Source: Actinophytocola oryzae (lineage in GTDB: Bacteria > Actinomycetota > Actinomycetes > Mycobacteriales > Pseudonocardiaceae). Taken from it: a DNA stretch of 64,000 bases. This document shows positions 51,801 to 59,404 of the stretch, piece after piece. A program made the translations under genes and the position numbers. How positions within the stretch are numbered: the stretch's first letter is position 1; each line of letters opens with the position of its first letter. The notes below the pieces were generated by a model. That model saw nothing but the letters and a program-made list of their open reading frames with translations, ran no database searches and was not told where the DNA came from. Location of the stretch: contig NZ_SOCP01000029.1 of the NCBI RefSeq assembly GCF_004364325.1, positions 1-64,000 on the forward strand. The letters are read 5' to 3'.

Positions 51801-52117
51801 ACGTCGGCGAGCCGCTGGCCGCTCGGCTCGAGCCGTTGCAGCACACCGGAACCCACGAGCCTGCGCAGCCGGGACCGGACCCGCTCGGCGAGCTGACGCG
51901 CGGCCTTCCTGGTGAACGTGAGGCCGAGCACCCGGTCCGGGGTGACGATTCCGTTGGCCACCAACCACACCACGCGTGCGGCCATGGTCTCGGTCTTGCC
52001 CGCGCCGGCGCCCGCGACGACCAGCGCGGGGTCGGTCGGCGCGGCGATGACCTCGGCCTGCTCGTCGGTCGGGGCAGGTAGACCGAGCTCCTTGGCCAGG
52101 TCCCGAGGAGAGATCAC
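48878..52117 (-). CDS. adnB: AdnB subunit of AdnAB helicase-nuclease
   Basis: The 1079-residue protein has an N-terminal UvrD-like motor with Walker A AGAGAGKTETM (~35-45), DEYQDT and the GDPVQAIYGWRGA motif. A C-terminal RecB-family nuclease has GRLDAVFADRDGG, VVDWKTGA and QLAAYRLAWA. AdnAB resects double-strand breaks in actinobacteria; AdnB is the lead motor. GTG 52117 overlaps the adnA stop (GTGA), like the other coupled genes here. The order nudC...K+ channel - adnB - adnA matches mycobacteria. Confidence 0.95.
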   Translation of the reverse strand: MISPRDLAKELGLPAPTDEQAEVIAAPTDPALVVAGAGAGKTETMAARVVWLVANGIVTPDRVLGLTFTRKAARQLAERVRSRLRRLVGSGVLQRLEPSGQRLADVYASEPTVLTYHAYAGRLVAEHGLRLPVEPGARLLTETACWQLAHRVVSTWTQDLETERVPVTVTRYVLELAGELAEHLVDEDKLRVYSEDLATTIETAPRGPRQRADLSQDLREVVAAQRFRIALLPLVAAYGDAKRKEGALDFAEQMALAARLASTQPEVVAGERERYGVALLDEYQDTGHAQRILLRSLFGGTRPMPVTAVGDPVQAIYGWRGASAANLPRFATDFPVLEDGKLVPATRYGLLTSFRNPPEVLALANAISGPLRCAGVDVDELRAPAGRGPADVRVALLPDAGAEVEWLADELAQRWRFIADERDRPPTAAVLVRRRADMTDIATALRARGLPVEVVGIGGLLDEPEVRDLVSALRVLTDPLAGSAAARLLTGARWRLGAADLAALWKRAAELGRGYRPEGEGRLVDTVPGESAEQAGLVDAIDDPGEAERYSHEGYRRLRTLGMELRALRRRLGQPLPELVADVERAMGLDIEATARVGGARRAHLNKFADVVSDYAQASPSASIGALLDYLAAAESAEDGLEPGEVVVAEDRVQILTVHSAKGLEWELVAVPHLVNDVFPSRKRTSCWLRAVTELPAALRGDTADLPFLDLSGTSNRKEVEVELTNHAEAFAERDLVEERRLCYVALTRSERTLLVSAHWWGRTGSKPKGPSQFFTEIAATVSTMDDEVASTEYWAAEPGEHEENPIATAERTALWPADPLSLARDDVMDAAALVRDELAALRSDEQLPLEEDPEGWVADTDVLLAERAAAANRREDVTLPSSISVSQLVELARDPTALARRLRRPLPFPPNPVARRGTAFHSWLEKRFGSRALLDLDELPGSADADAAPDTDLAALQDAFLSSDWAQRSPAEVEVSFTCDVDGMTLRGRLDAVFADRDGGWTVVDWKTGAVPSAEELPALSVQLAAYRLAWASLSGVPVDRVRAAFHYVRSNTTLHPVDLMDAPALRAMLRGLPSQES

Positions 52118-55100
52118 TCCGTCACCTGACGGCCGCTGGCGTGCATCGGGCAACTCGTCCGGACCGGGCAGCGCGGGCAGTCCGCGTTCTGCCTCGCGAC
52201 GTACTCGGGGCCGGTGCTTGCGGCGGCCGCGTCGGCGACCACCCCGGTCCAGTGCTTGACGCCGTCCTCGCCGACCGGGTCCTGGTTGCGTTCGGTCGCG
52301 GCCTTCCTGCGGTTGGCCTTCGCCACGTACAACAGGCGCGCGCCACCGGGTTCGCTGTCCAGGCCCAGGTCCACGAACGCCCCGTACGCGGCGGCCAGCT
52401 GGTAGACGGCGAGCTGCGGGTGCTCACGCGCGTCGGACTCGCTGACCGCCTGGCGGCCGGTCTTCACGTCCACGACGACCGGGCGGTTCTGGGCGTCGGA
52501 CTCCAGGCGGTCGACGCGGCCCCGCACGCGTACCTTCGGCTCGGTCTCGGGGAGCTCGACGGTGAAATCGTGCTCGACCGCGACCTGCGTCAGCTCGTCC
52601 CGGGTGGCCACGACCCAGGAGAGGAACGTGTCGAGCATGGCGTGCACGCGCTGGCGTTCGCGTCGGGAGAACCACGGCGCACCGGCGTCGACCGCGTCCC
52701 ACGCGCGGTCCAGCTCGGCCCGCAGGTGCAGCTCGTCGGCGCCGGTCGCGGCGGCCTGCGCGAGGGCGTGGACGAGCACACCGGTGATCGACGCCAGCTC
52801 GGCTGGGTCGGTGCCGCCGTGCCGCTCGACCATCCAGCGCAGCGGGCACTTCGCCAGCGTCTCCACGTTGGACGGCGAGACGGTGACGGCGTCGTCCTTG
52901 CCGCGCAACGGATCCGCGGTCGACAGGTCGGCGAGCCCGTACCAGCTGTCGGGGTGCGCGCCCGGCACGCCGACCTCGGCGAGCCTGGCGAGCTGGCGGG
53001 CCGCACGCCGCCTGCGGTCCACCGGTGCGTTGCCGTCACAGGCCGCACGCCGCAGGTCGCCGACGAGGTCGGAGAGCACCAGTGCACGCCGCGTGCCGCC
53101 GAGCGAGGTCGGCCTGCCCGCGTCGGTCAGCTCGTCGACGTCGACACCGGACAGCTCCGCCAGGAACCGGGACGGCTGCTCGTCCTCGCCGCGAATGGCC
53201 GACACCAGCAGCTTGTGGCGCGCCCGGCTCGCGGCGACGAGCAGCAGCCTGCGCTCCTCGGCGAGCAGTGGCGCGGTCGCCGACAGCTGCTGGGACTCCT
53301 CGACGCCCGCGAGGAGGTCCACGAGCCGCTCGACGCCGAGCAGCGAGCCACGCAGCCGCAGGTCCGGCCAGGTTCCTTCCTGCACACCGAGAACGGCGAC
53401 GACCGTCCACTCGCGACCGACGGCGGCGTGTGCGGTGAGCACCGAGACGGCGTCCCCGCGCTGCGCGGACGGCGCGAGCGTGTCGCCGACGATCCGTTGT
53501 GCGGCAAGGAAGTCCGCGAAGCCGGTGACGCCGGCACCCGGCAGGCGGTCGGCGTAGCGGGCGGCGGCGTGGAACAGGCCGACGATCGCGTCGAGGTCGC
53601 GGTCGGCCTGCGCGCCCAGAGTGCCGCCACGCTGGGAGGCCGCGACCCACCGCGACTCGAGCCCGCTCTCCTGCCACACGACCCACAGGACCTGTTCGAT
53701 ACCGACGTTCTCGGCGATGGCACGTCGGGCGGTGGCCAGCAGCGCGGCGATCCGGCGCACGCTCGCGGCCTCGGCGTCGTCGAGCGCGGCGAGCAGGTCC
53801 GGGGTGTCGAGCACCTCGACGAGCAGTTCGTCGGAGGGCCGGTCGTGCCCGGCGGCCAGCTCCAGCCTGCGCAGGCCTCGGCGCAGGCGGCGGATGGCGA
53901 GCGGGTCGGCGCCGCCGAACTGGCTGGTCAGCAGCATCTCCGCGCGCTCGGCGGTGAGCAGGTGGGGGTGGTTGGCGACCCGGAGGACCTCGAGGAACGG
54001 CCGGACCGCGGGCTGGCGGGCGAGCGGCAGGTCGACGGCGTCGGTGGCGACCGGCACGCCTGCCGCGGCGAGCGCGCGGTGCAGGATCGGGGCGGAGCGG
54101 CTGACCGACCGGCAGAGGACGGCCATGTCCGACCACGGCACGCCGTCGATGAGGTGCGCACGCCGGAACTGGTCGGCGAGCCACGCGGCCTCGGCGGCCT
54201 CCGTGGTGTGGAGGTGGACGTCGACGTGCCCGTTCTCGCCGCTGTTCTCGACCTTCTGGCCCTGCGCCGGCCGCTGGGGCGCGGCGCCGGGCAGCCGGGC
54301 GGCGAGCCGGGCGACGGCTTCCAGGACGGCGGGTGCCATGCGGTGCGGTCGCTTGAGGACGACCGTGCCGCCGTCGGGATCGGCGTCGGCGAGCAGCCGG
54401 GGGTCGGCGCCGCGGAAGGAGAAGACGGCCTGGTCGGGGTCGCCCGCGAGCACGAACTCCTTGGCGGCGACGCCGAGTCTGGCGAGGAGCCGGTACTGCA
54501 GCGGGTCGAGGTGCTGAGCGTCGTCGACGAGCAGGTAGCGGACCCGCCCGCGTTCGGCGGCGAGCAGTTCGGCGTCGGTGTCGAAGGCGAGCAGTGCCGA
54601 CGCGACGAGCTCGGCGGCGTCGAGGGCGGGCGCGGACTCCTGGGCGGCGGCACTGTCCGCGGCGTTCGTGAGGAGCGTGACCTGCTCGTACTGGCGGGCG
54701 AACATGCCGACCGCGACCCATTCGGGGTGTTTCGTCTCCCTGCCGACCCTGATCAGGTCCTCGGGCCCGAGCCCGCGCTCGGCGGCGCGGAGCATGAGGT
54801 CACGCAGCTCCTCGGCGAAGCCGGGGACGGTGAGCGCGGGCCAGAGGCGGTCGGGCCAGTAGTGGGCCTCGTCCTCGATGTCCCCGGCGAGCAGCTCGCG
54901 GACGACGGCGTCCTGCTCGGGGCCGCTCAGCAGGCGCGGCCCTGGTACGTCCCGCATGTGGGCGTGGAGGCGCAGGACGGAGAAGGCGTAGGAGTGGACT
55001 GTCCGCACGAGAGGCTCGCGGACGGTGCGGGGCAGGTCGTCGGTGCGGTCGTCCTCGGTGATCCGCCGCGCGACGGCGGCCCTGACCTCGGTGGCGGTCC

Positions 55101-55329
55101 GCCGGTTGGCCGTGATGATGAGGAGCTGCTCGGGGTCGACGCCGCCACGCAGGATGCGGTCGGCCGCGACCTCGGCGAGCAGGGTGGTCTTGCCGGTACC
55201 CGGGCCGCCGAGCACGCGGACGAACCCGTCGGCCCCGTCGAGCACCCGCTGCGCGGCGGGCTCCCACCGGAACGGTGTGCTGGGAGCCACCGGCCGGCGC
55301 ACGAGCCGAAGTGCGTTCGCGGCGACCAC
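52114..55329 (-). CDS. adnA: AdnA subunit of AdnAB helicase-nuclease
   Basis: The 1071-residue UvrD-like protein has Walker A GGPGTGKTT (41-49), LLVDDAQHLDPLQYRLL and AGDPDQAVFSFRGADP. Its RecB-like nuclease (GRVDRLES, VVDVKTGRQ, QLAVYQLAAAYG) is framed by cysteines Cys828 and Cys1051-x2-Cys1054-x5-Cys1060, the AddB-type iron-sulfur staple. AdnA pairs with AdnB for end resection. The GTG start at 55329 lies next to the divergent ATL gene, suggesting a shared DNA-repair promoter region. Confidence 0.95.
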   Translation of the reverse strand: MVAANALRLVRRPVAPSTPFRWEPAAQRVLDGADGFVRVLGGPGTGKTTLLAEVAADRILRGGVDPEQLLIITANRRTATEVRAAVARRITEDDRTDDLPRTVREPLVRTVHSYAFSVLRLHAHMRDVPGPRLLSGPEQDAVVRELLAGDIEDEAHYWPDRLWPALTVPGFAEELRDLMLRAAERGLGPEDLIRVGRETKHPEWVAVGMFARQYEQVTLLTNAADSAAAQESAPALDAAELVASALLAFDTDAELLAAERGRVRYLLVDDAQHLDPLQYRLLARLGVAAKEFVLAGDPDQAVFSFRGADPRLLADADPDGGTVVLKRPHRMAPAVLEAVARLAARLPGAAPQRPAQGQKVENSGENGHVDVHLHTTEAAEAAWLADQFRRAHLIDGVPWSDMAVLCRSVSRSAPILHRALAAAGVPVATDAVDLPLARQPAVRPFLEVLRVANHPHLLTAERAEMLLTSQFGGADPLAIRRLRRGLRRLELAAGHDRPSDELLVEVLDTPDLLAALDDAEAASVRRIAALLATARRAIAENVGIEQVLWVVWQESGLESRWVAASQRGGTLGAQADRDLDAIVGLFHAAARYADRLPGAGVTGFADFLAAQRIVGDTLAPSAQRGDAVSVLTAHAAVGREWTVVAVLGVQEGTWPDLRLRGSLLGVERLVDLLAGVEESQQLSATAPLLAEERRLLLVAASRARHKLLVSAIRGEDEQPSRFLAELSGVDVDELTDAGRPTSLGGTRRALVLSDLVGDLRRAACDGNAPVDRRRRAARQLARLAEVGVPGAHPDSWYGLADLSTADPLRGKDDAVTVSPSNVETLAKCPLRWMVERHGGTDPAELASITGVLVHALAQAAATGADELHLRAELDRAWDAVDAGAPWFSRRERQRVHAMLDTFLSWVVATRDELTQVAVEHDFTVELPETEPKVRVRGRVDRLESDAQNRPVVVDVKTGRQAVSESDAREHPQLAVYQLAAAYGAFVDLGLDSEPGGARLLYVAKANRRKAATERNQDPVGEDGVKHWTGVVADAAAASTGPEYVARQNADCPRCPVRTSCPMHASGRQVTE

Positions 55330-55391
55330 CCGACGATGGAACCACGCCGGACTCGGTTCGGTAACACCGGCACGCCGTCATACTGGTGCGC

Positions 55392-55691
55392 ATGGTTTCG
55401 GAGGAGCTGCACGAACGTGTGCGGGAGCTGATCAGGTCCATCCCGGCCGGCCGGGTGGCCTCCTACGGCGACATCGCCGCCATGGCCTCCGCGCCGACGC
55501 CCCGCCTGGTCGGCCGCATCCTGTCGGAGGACGGCCACGATCTGCCGTGGCACCGCGTGTTGCGGTCGAACGGCACCCCTGCCCACGGCCTGGCCCGCCG
55601 CCAGCTGGAACTGCTGCGGGCGGAGGGCGTCTTGGCCGACGGCGAGAAGGTCAGCATGCGCGAGTACCGGTGGCGACCGGCTACGGATTGA
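55392..55691 (+). CDS. Alkyltransferase-like protein (ATL)
   Basis: The 99-residue protein has the DNA-binding half of O6-methylguanine methyltransferases (IPAGRVASYGDIA, PRLVGRIL) but PWHRV (52-56) in place of the catalytic PCHRV, with Trp53 replacing the cysteine. ATL proteins bind O6-alkylguanine without repairing it and hand it to nucleotide excision repair. It is divergent from adnAB, as in mycobacteria (Rv3204), and its 3' end overlaps the convergent flotillin gene. Confidence 0.93.
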   Translation: MVSEELHERVRELIRSIPAGRVASYGDIAAMASAPTPRLVGRILSEDGHDLPWHRVLRSNGTPAHGLARRQLELLRAEGVLADGEKVSMREYRWRPATD

Positions 55692-56817
55692 GCTTCTTGC
55701 GCTCCGGGTTGGGCGGCGCGGGCTTCTCCTGGTCGTTCGCCAGGCCCTTCTTCACCGAGTCCAGGATCGCGAGGCCCTGACCGACCAGGCCCGCCGCCAT
55801 CTCGCCGAGGCCGTCGGCGCCGCTCAGGATGTTGACGTTCGCTCCCTTCAGGCCGCCTGCCGCCTCCTTCACGATCTGCGGGAGCTGCTCGATGATGAGC
55901 CTGTCCAGCGCGACCCGGTCGTAGGACGCGGCTGCCGCGGCCTGGATCTCCGTCGCCTCCGCCTCGGCCTTCGCGATGATGCGGACCCGCTCGGCCTCGG
56001 CCTGCGCCGGCTTCACGACCTCCGCCACCAGCTGCTGCTCACGCAGTGACGCCTCGCGCTGCGCCAGCTCGGTGCGCGCGTTGATCACTTCCTGGGTCGC
56101 GGTCGCCTGCGCCAGCGGGCCGGACTGCGCGGCCTCTGCCTGGGCCTTGTCCACCTCGGCCTTGTAGCGGGCCTGGACGATCGACGTCTGGCGCACGTAC
56201 TCGGCCTGGTTGCGGGCCGACTCCTGCGCGGCCTCCGCGGCGGCCTGGTCGGCCCTCGCCTGCGCGATCGACGCCTCTCGCTGCACGGCGGCGTTGTGCG
56301 GGGCCGACAGCGCCGCGATGTAGCCGAGGTCGAGGTCGTCGATGGACTGGATCTGCAGCGAGTCGATCGTGAGGCCGATCCGCGCCATCTCGACGGACGA
56401 GGCGTCGAGCACCTCGAGCGCCAGCTTCTGCCGCTCGGTGATGATCTCCTCGACGGTCATCGCGCCGACGATCGAGCGCAGGTGGCCGGAGAAGATGCGG
56501 CCGGTCAGGTCCTCCATCTGCCGCTGGTCGGACAGGAAGCGCTGACCGGCGTTGACGATGCTCTCGGTGTCGTTGCCGACCTTGAACGCGATCACCGCGC
56601 GGACCTTCAGCGTGATCGCCTGCTTGGTCACGCACGTCTCGGTGATCTCGGCCTCGGCCATGTGCAGCGACAGGAACCGGACCTTGCGGAAGAACGGCAT
56701 CACGAACGCGCCCCGCCCGGTCACGACCCGGAACGGCGCGTTGCTCTCGCCCCTGGCCTTCCCGCCGGAGATGAGCATGGCCTCGTCGGGGGCGGGCACG
56801 CGGTAGAAGAACATCAC
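55681..56817 (-). CDS. SPFH/flotillin-like protein
   Basis: The 378-residue protein has an SPFH (band 7) domain (~10-170; RVVTGRGAFVMPFFRKVRFLSL, RQMEDLTGRIFSGHLRSIVG). A long Ala/Glu/Gln/Arg coiled coil (~185-300) and a C terminus with ANVNILSGADGLGEMAAGL follow. No clear N-terminal membrane hairpin is present, so membrane attachment may be peripheral. It may organise membrane microdomains (inference from family). The GTG start overlaps the small NfeD-like gene stop (GTGA); an ATG lies at the next codon. Confidence 0.88.
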   Translation of the reverse strand: MMFFYRVPAPDEAMLISGGKARGESNAPFRVVTGRGAFVMPFFRKVRFLSLHMAEAEITETCVTKQAITLKVRAVIAFKVGNDTESIVNAGQRFLSDQRQMEDLTGRIFSGHLRSIVGAMTVEEIITERQKLALEVLDASSVEMARIGLTIDSLQIQSIDDLDLGYIAALSAPHNAAVQREASIAQARADQAAAEAAQESARNQAEYVRQTSIVQARYKAEVDKAQAEAAQSGPLAQATATQEVINARTELAQREASLREQQLVAEVVKPAQAEAERVRIIAKAEAEATEIQAAAAASYDRVALDRLIIEQLPQIVKEAAGGLKGANVNILSGADGLGEMAAGLVGQGLAILDSVKKGLANDQEKPAPPNPERKKLNP

Positions 56818-57041
56818 AAATCTCCAAACGGGTCTGTCCAGGGCGTGACATCCACGGTGCGCGCCCCACGAGATTCGACGACCAACACAGTCGCACCTTT
56901 GGGAAGCGGTTCGTCGGAGAACGCGAGAAATGCCTCCGACCCACCCCTGATCTTGATCAGCACCTCGCCGGGTCCACCGTCACCGCGCGTGCCGACCAGC
57001 AGGACCCCGACACAGCCGACCGGCGAGTCGTCGGTACTCAT
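56814..57041 (-). CDS. Short NfeD-like OB-fold protein
   Basis: The 75-residue protein reads like the beta-barrel (OB) domain of NfeD/YuaF: GCVGVLLVGTRGDGGPGEVLI near the start, then EPLPKGATVLVVESRGARTVDV. It overlaps the flotillin start, the usual NfeD-flotillin gene partnership. Unlike classical NfeD it has no membrane segments or protease domain. The assignment is by pattern and context. Confidence 0.7.
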   Translation of the reverse strand: MSTDDSPVGCVGVLLVGTRGDGGPGEVLIKIRGGSEAFLAFSDEPLPKGATVLVVESRGARTVDVTPWTDPFGDL

Positions 57042-57089
57042 GACCGCTTCACGTTCGCGACGCTAGCGCACAGAGGTCCCGTTTGTGTC

Positions 57090-58295
57090 TCACCCCCGCA
57101 GATCGTCGACCCGTCGGGTGAGAAAGCGGCGTTCCGCCTCCGTCGGCGCCATGGCCAGCGCCTTCTCGTAGGCCGCCACGGCCTCCGGCACGCGGTTCAT
57201 GCGGCGCAGGAGGTCCGCGCGGGTCGCGGGGAGGAGGTAGTAGTCGTCGAGCCGGAGCGTGTCGACGAGCGCGAGCGCGGCTGCCGGGCCGTCGACCTCC
57301 GCGATCGCGACCGCCCGGTTCAGTTCGACGACCGGTGACGGGCTGACGCGCGCGACCACCGTGTAGAGGTCGGCGATACGCCGCCAGTCGGTGTCGGCGG
57401 CGTCCTTCGCGGTCGCGTGACAGCCCGCGATGGCCGCCTGCAGCTGGTAGACCCCCGGGCGCGCCAGGTCGAACGCCCGGTCGAGCACGGCGACGGCTTC
57501 GTCGATCATCGCCTGGTCCCAGCGGGCACGGTCCTGGTCGGCGAGGGTGACGAGGTCACCGTCGGCGTCGACGCGGGTCGCGCGGCGGGCCTCGTGGAAC
57601 AGCATCAGCGCGAGCAGGCCGCCCGCCTCCGGCTCGCCCGGCATCAGCTCGACGAGCACCCGGGCGAGCCGGATCGCCTCGGCCGTCAGGTCCGCGGTCG
57701 GGTCGGAGTAGTCCTTGTTGAACAGCAGGTACAGCACGCCGAGCACGCCGGAGGTGCGTTCGGCCAGCAGCTCGGCGGGCGGCACGCGGTAGGGGATGCG
57801 CGCGTTGCGGATCTTGCGTTTGGCGCGCACGAGCCGCTGCGCCATCGTGGCCTCCGGCACGAGGAACGCACGCGCGATCTCGGGTGTGGTGAGGCCCGTG
57901 AGGGTGCGCAGCGTCAGCGCGACCTGCGCCTCGAGCGGGAGCGCCGGGTGGCAGCAGGTGAACATGAGCCGCAGCCGGTCGTCGGGGACGTCGTCGGGTT
58001 GCGCCGGTCCGGGATCGTCGTGCGTGGGCACGACCGGTGCGAGCCTGCGGAGCCGGTCGGTCTCGGCGGCACCGCGGCGGACGCGGTCGATCGCGCGGTT
58101 GCGGGCGGTGGTGGTGAGCCACGCCCCGGGACGGCGCGGCACGCCGTCCCGGGGCCAGGTGGCCAACGCGCTGGCGAACGCGTCGGAGGCACACTCCTCG
58201 GCGAGGTCCCAGTCGCCCGTGACGCGGATCAGCGTGGCGACCACGCGTCCCCATTCGGTGCGGAAGGCCTCGTCGAGTGCGTCCTTCACCGCCAT
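57090..58295 (-). CDS. ECF42-type sigma factor with C-terminal extension
   Basis: The 401-residue RNA polymerase sigma factor has region 2 (EWGRVVATLIRVTGDWDLAEECASDAFA, TTARNRAIDRVRR), region 4 (LTLRTLTGLTTPEIARAFLVPEATMAQRLVRAKRKIR) and a ~200-residue C-terminal domain with TPR-like helices (PSPVVELNRAVAIAEVDGPAAAL, EAVAAYEKALAMAP). That architecture plus two upstream DGPF proteins defines group ECF42, which has no classical anti-sigma factor. The ATG overlaps the preceding DGPF gene by 10 nt. Predicted target promoters are described below. Confidence 0.93.
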   Translation of the reverse strand: MAVKDALDEAFRTEWGRVVATLIRVTGDWDLAEECASDAFASALATWPRDGVPRRPGAWLTTTARNRAIDRVRRGAAETDRLRRLAPVVPTHDDPGPAQPDDVPDDRLRLMFTCCHPALPLEAQVALTLRTLTGLTTPEIARAFLVPEATMAQRLVRAKRKIRNARIPYRVPPAELLAERTSGVLGVLYLLFNKDYSDPTADLTAEAIRLARVLVELMPGEPEAGGLLALMLFHEARRATRVDADGDLVTLADQDRARWDQAMIDEAVAVLDRAFDLARPGVYQLQAAIAGCHATAKDAADTDWRRIADLYTVVARVSPSPVVELNRAVAIAEVDGPAAALALVDTLRLDDYYLLPATRADLLRRMNRVPEAVAAYEKALAMAPTEAERRFLTRRVDDLRG

Positions 58296-58612
58296 ACGGG
58301 TCGCAGCTCGATCGCGCCGAACTTCGCGACGGGGTGACGTGCGGCGACCGCGACGGCCTCGTCGAGGTCGGCGCACTCGAGGATGTCGTAGCCGGCGATC
58401 TGCTCCTTGGTCTCGGCGAACGGGCCGTCGGAGACGAAGGTGCCGCCGCCGTCCTTCGGCCACAGGGTGGTCGCGTCGCCGACCGGACGCAGGCGCTGGC
58501 CTTCGAGTCGCTGGCCTGCGGCGGTCGTCTCCCTGACCCAGGTGAAGGGGTCGTCGTCGGTGGCGGTGTCCACGAGGTCCGGGTCCACGGTGACGAACAT
58601 GAGGAAACGCAT
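58286..58612 (-). CDS. YCII/DGPF domain protein 1
   Basis: The 108-residue protein has the YCII fold with SDGPFAETKEQIAGYDILEC and DLDEAVAVAARHPVAKFGAIELRP. DGPF proteins accompany ECF42 sigma factors and are thought to modulate them, though the mechanism is unknown. The ATG overlaps the stop of the upstream paralogue (TGATG), with GGAGGA just before it. Confidence 0.9.
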   Translation of the reverse strand: MRFLMFVTVDPDLVDTATDDDPFTWVRETTAAGQRLEGQRLRPVGDATTLWPKDGGGTFVSDGPFAETKEQIAGYDILECADLDEAVAVAARHPVAKFGAIELRPVWR

Positions 58613-58959
58613 CAGTCCTCCTCCAGTGGCCAGAAGGGCCGGATCTCGATGGGCGACCGCCCGGCCGCGGGATGGGTCGAGGCGATGGCGATGGCCTCGT
58701 CGAGGTCGCGGCACTCGAGGATCTCGAAGCCGGCGACGTACTCCTTGGTCTCGGCGAAGGGGCCGTCGGAGCGCAGTGTCCGCCCGTCGCGCACCCGGAC
58801 GGTGACCGCTTCCGCCGGTGGGCGCAGCAGGGTCCCGGCATGCCGGGCGCCTCGGGAGTCGACGTCGCGGAGCCAAGCCATGAACTCGGGCTGCGCGTCG
58901 ATCTCGGCTGGACCGATCCGACCGGCTCCGTCGTCGGTGATCATCAACATGTACCGCAC
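58612..58959 (-). CDS. YCII/DGPF domain protein 2
   Basis: The 115-residue paralogue of the next gene shares RSDGPFAETKEYVAGFEILEC and DLDEAIAIASTHPAAGRSPIEIRP. It is the first gene of the ECF42 operon. GTG 58959 has AGGAGGAGTT immediately upstream. The predicted transcription start from the TGTCGA-N16-CGTC promoter lies roughly 40 nt before it. Confidence 0.9.
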   Translation of the reverse strand: MRYMLMITDDGAGRIGPAEIDAQPEFMAWLRDVDSRGARHAGTLLRPPAEAVTVRVRDGRTLRSDGPFAETKEYVAGFEILECRDLDEAIAIASTHPAAGRSPIEIRPFWPLEED

Positions 58960-59005
58960 GAACTCCTCCTCATGACGCCGCCGGGTCGCAGCGTCTCACT
59001 CCGAC

Positions 59006-59067
59006 GACGCTGGCGCGTCCGGAAATCGACAGGTGGGTTGGTGTCGATTTCCGGCGGGGGCGGCGTC
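59006..59067. promoter_or_regulatory. Back-to-back ECF42-type promoters forming a palindrome
   Basis: CCGGAAATCGACA (59019-59031) and TGTCGATTTCCGG (59042-59054) are perfect 13-bp arms around a 10-nt spacer. Each arm contains TGTCGA, the -35 reported for ECF42 promoters. On the minus strand TGTCGA (59031-59026) is followed after exactly 16 nt by CGTC (59009-59006). On the plus strand TGTCGA (59042-59047) is followed after exactly 16 nt by CGTC (59064-59067). This predicts an autoregulated sigma operon and a divergent transcript. Confidence 0.75.
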
Positions 59068-59093
59068 GGGTGGGGTGACGAGAGGAGTTCGAC

Positions 59094-59318
59094 GTGTACA
59101 TCCCCACTGTGGTCCTGCGGGCCGGTGACGCTTCGGCGCGGGAGGCGGAGGCGCGGCTGGGCGAACTGGCGGCGAGCTGGTCGCGTCTGATCCGCCGCCG
59201 GCCCAGGAACCACCGCGCCAACCAAACCTTGATCAACGCCAACGCGGATGGTCACCTCGGGCAGCCCCCACCCGATCCCGGGGGCACCCCGCCACGCCAG
59301 TCTACCGGCAGGGGGTGA
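59094..59318 (+). CDS. Small ORF downstream of the divergent ECF42-type promoter
   Basis: GTG 59094 has GAGAGGAG 7 nt upstream and lies ~20 nt after the predicted transcription start. The 74-residue frame opens with YIPTVVLRAGDASAREAEARLGELA, which has plausible codon usage. From about residue 45 it is encoded by the DnaA-box repeat copy D and turns into Pro/Gly/Gln-rich sequence. It may be a gene truncated or overwritten by the repeat, or not a gene at all. No family is recognised. Confidence 0.35.
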   Translation: MYIPTVVLRAGDASAREAEARLGELAASWSRLIRRRPRNHRANQTLINANADGHLGQPPPDPGGTPPRQSTGRG

Positions 59319-59371
59319 CAGTCCCGGGGATGTCGATCTTGCCTGTGGACAACCGACCCGGCTGTGGACAA
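59226..59371 (-). repeat. DnaA-box repeat, copy D
   Basis: In reverse orientation: two perfect DnaA boxes (TGTGGACAA at 59344-59352 and 59363-59371) and the core TAGACTGGC with GCCCCC-N10-GGGGGC. It is nearly identical to copy A over ~140 bp. It lies between the small ECF42-controlled ORF, whose 3' half it supplies, and the end of the pirin gene. Confidence 0.88.
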
Positions 59372-59404
59372 CCTCCAAGGTTCCCGGAACGGCGCCGAGA
59401 AACG

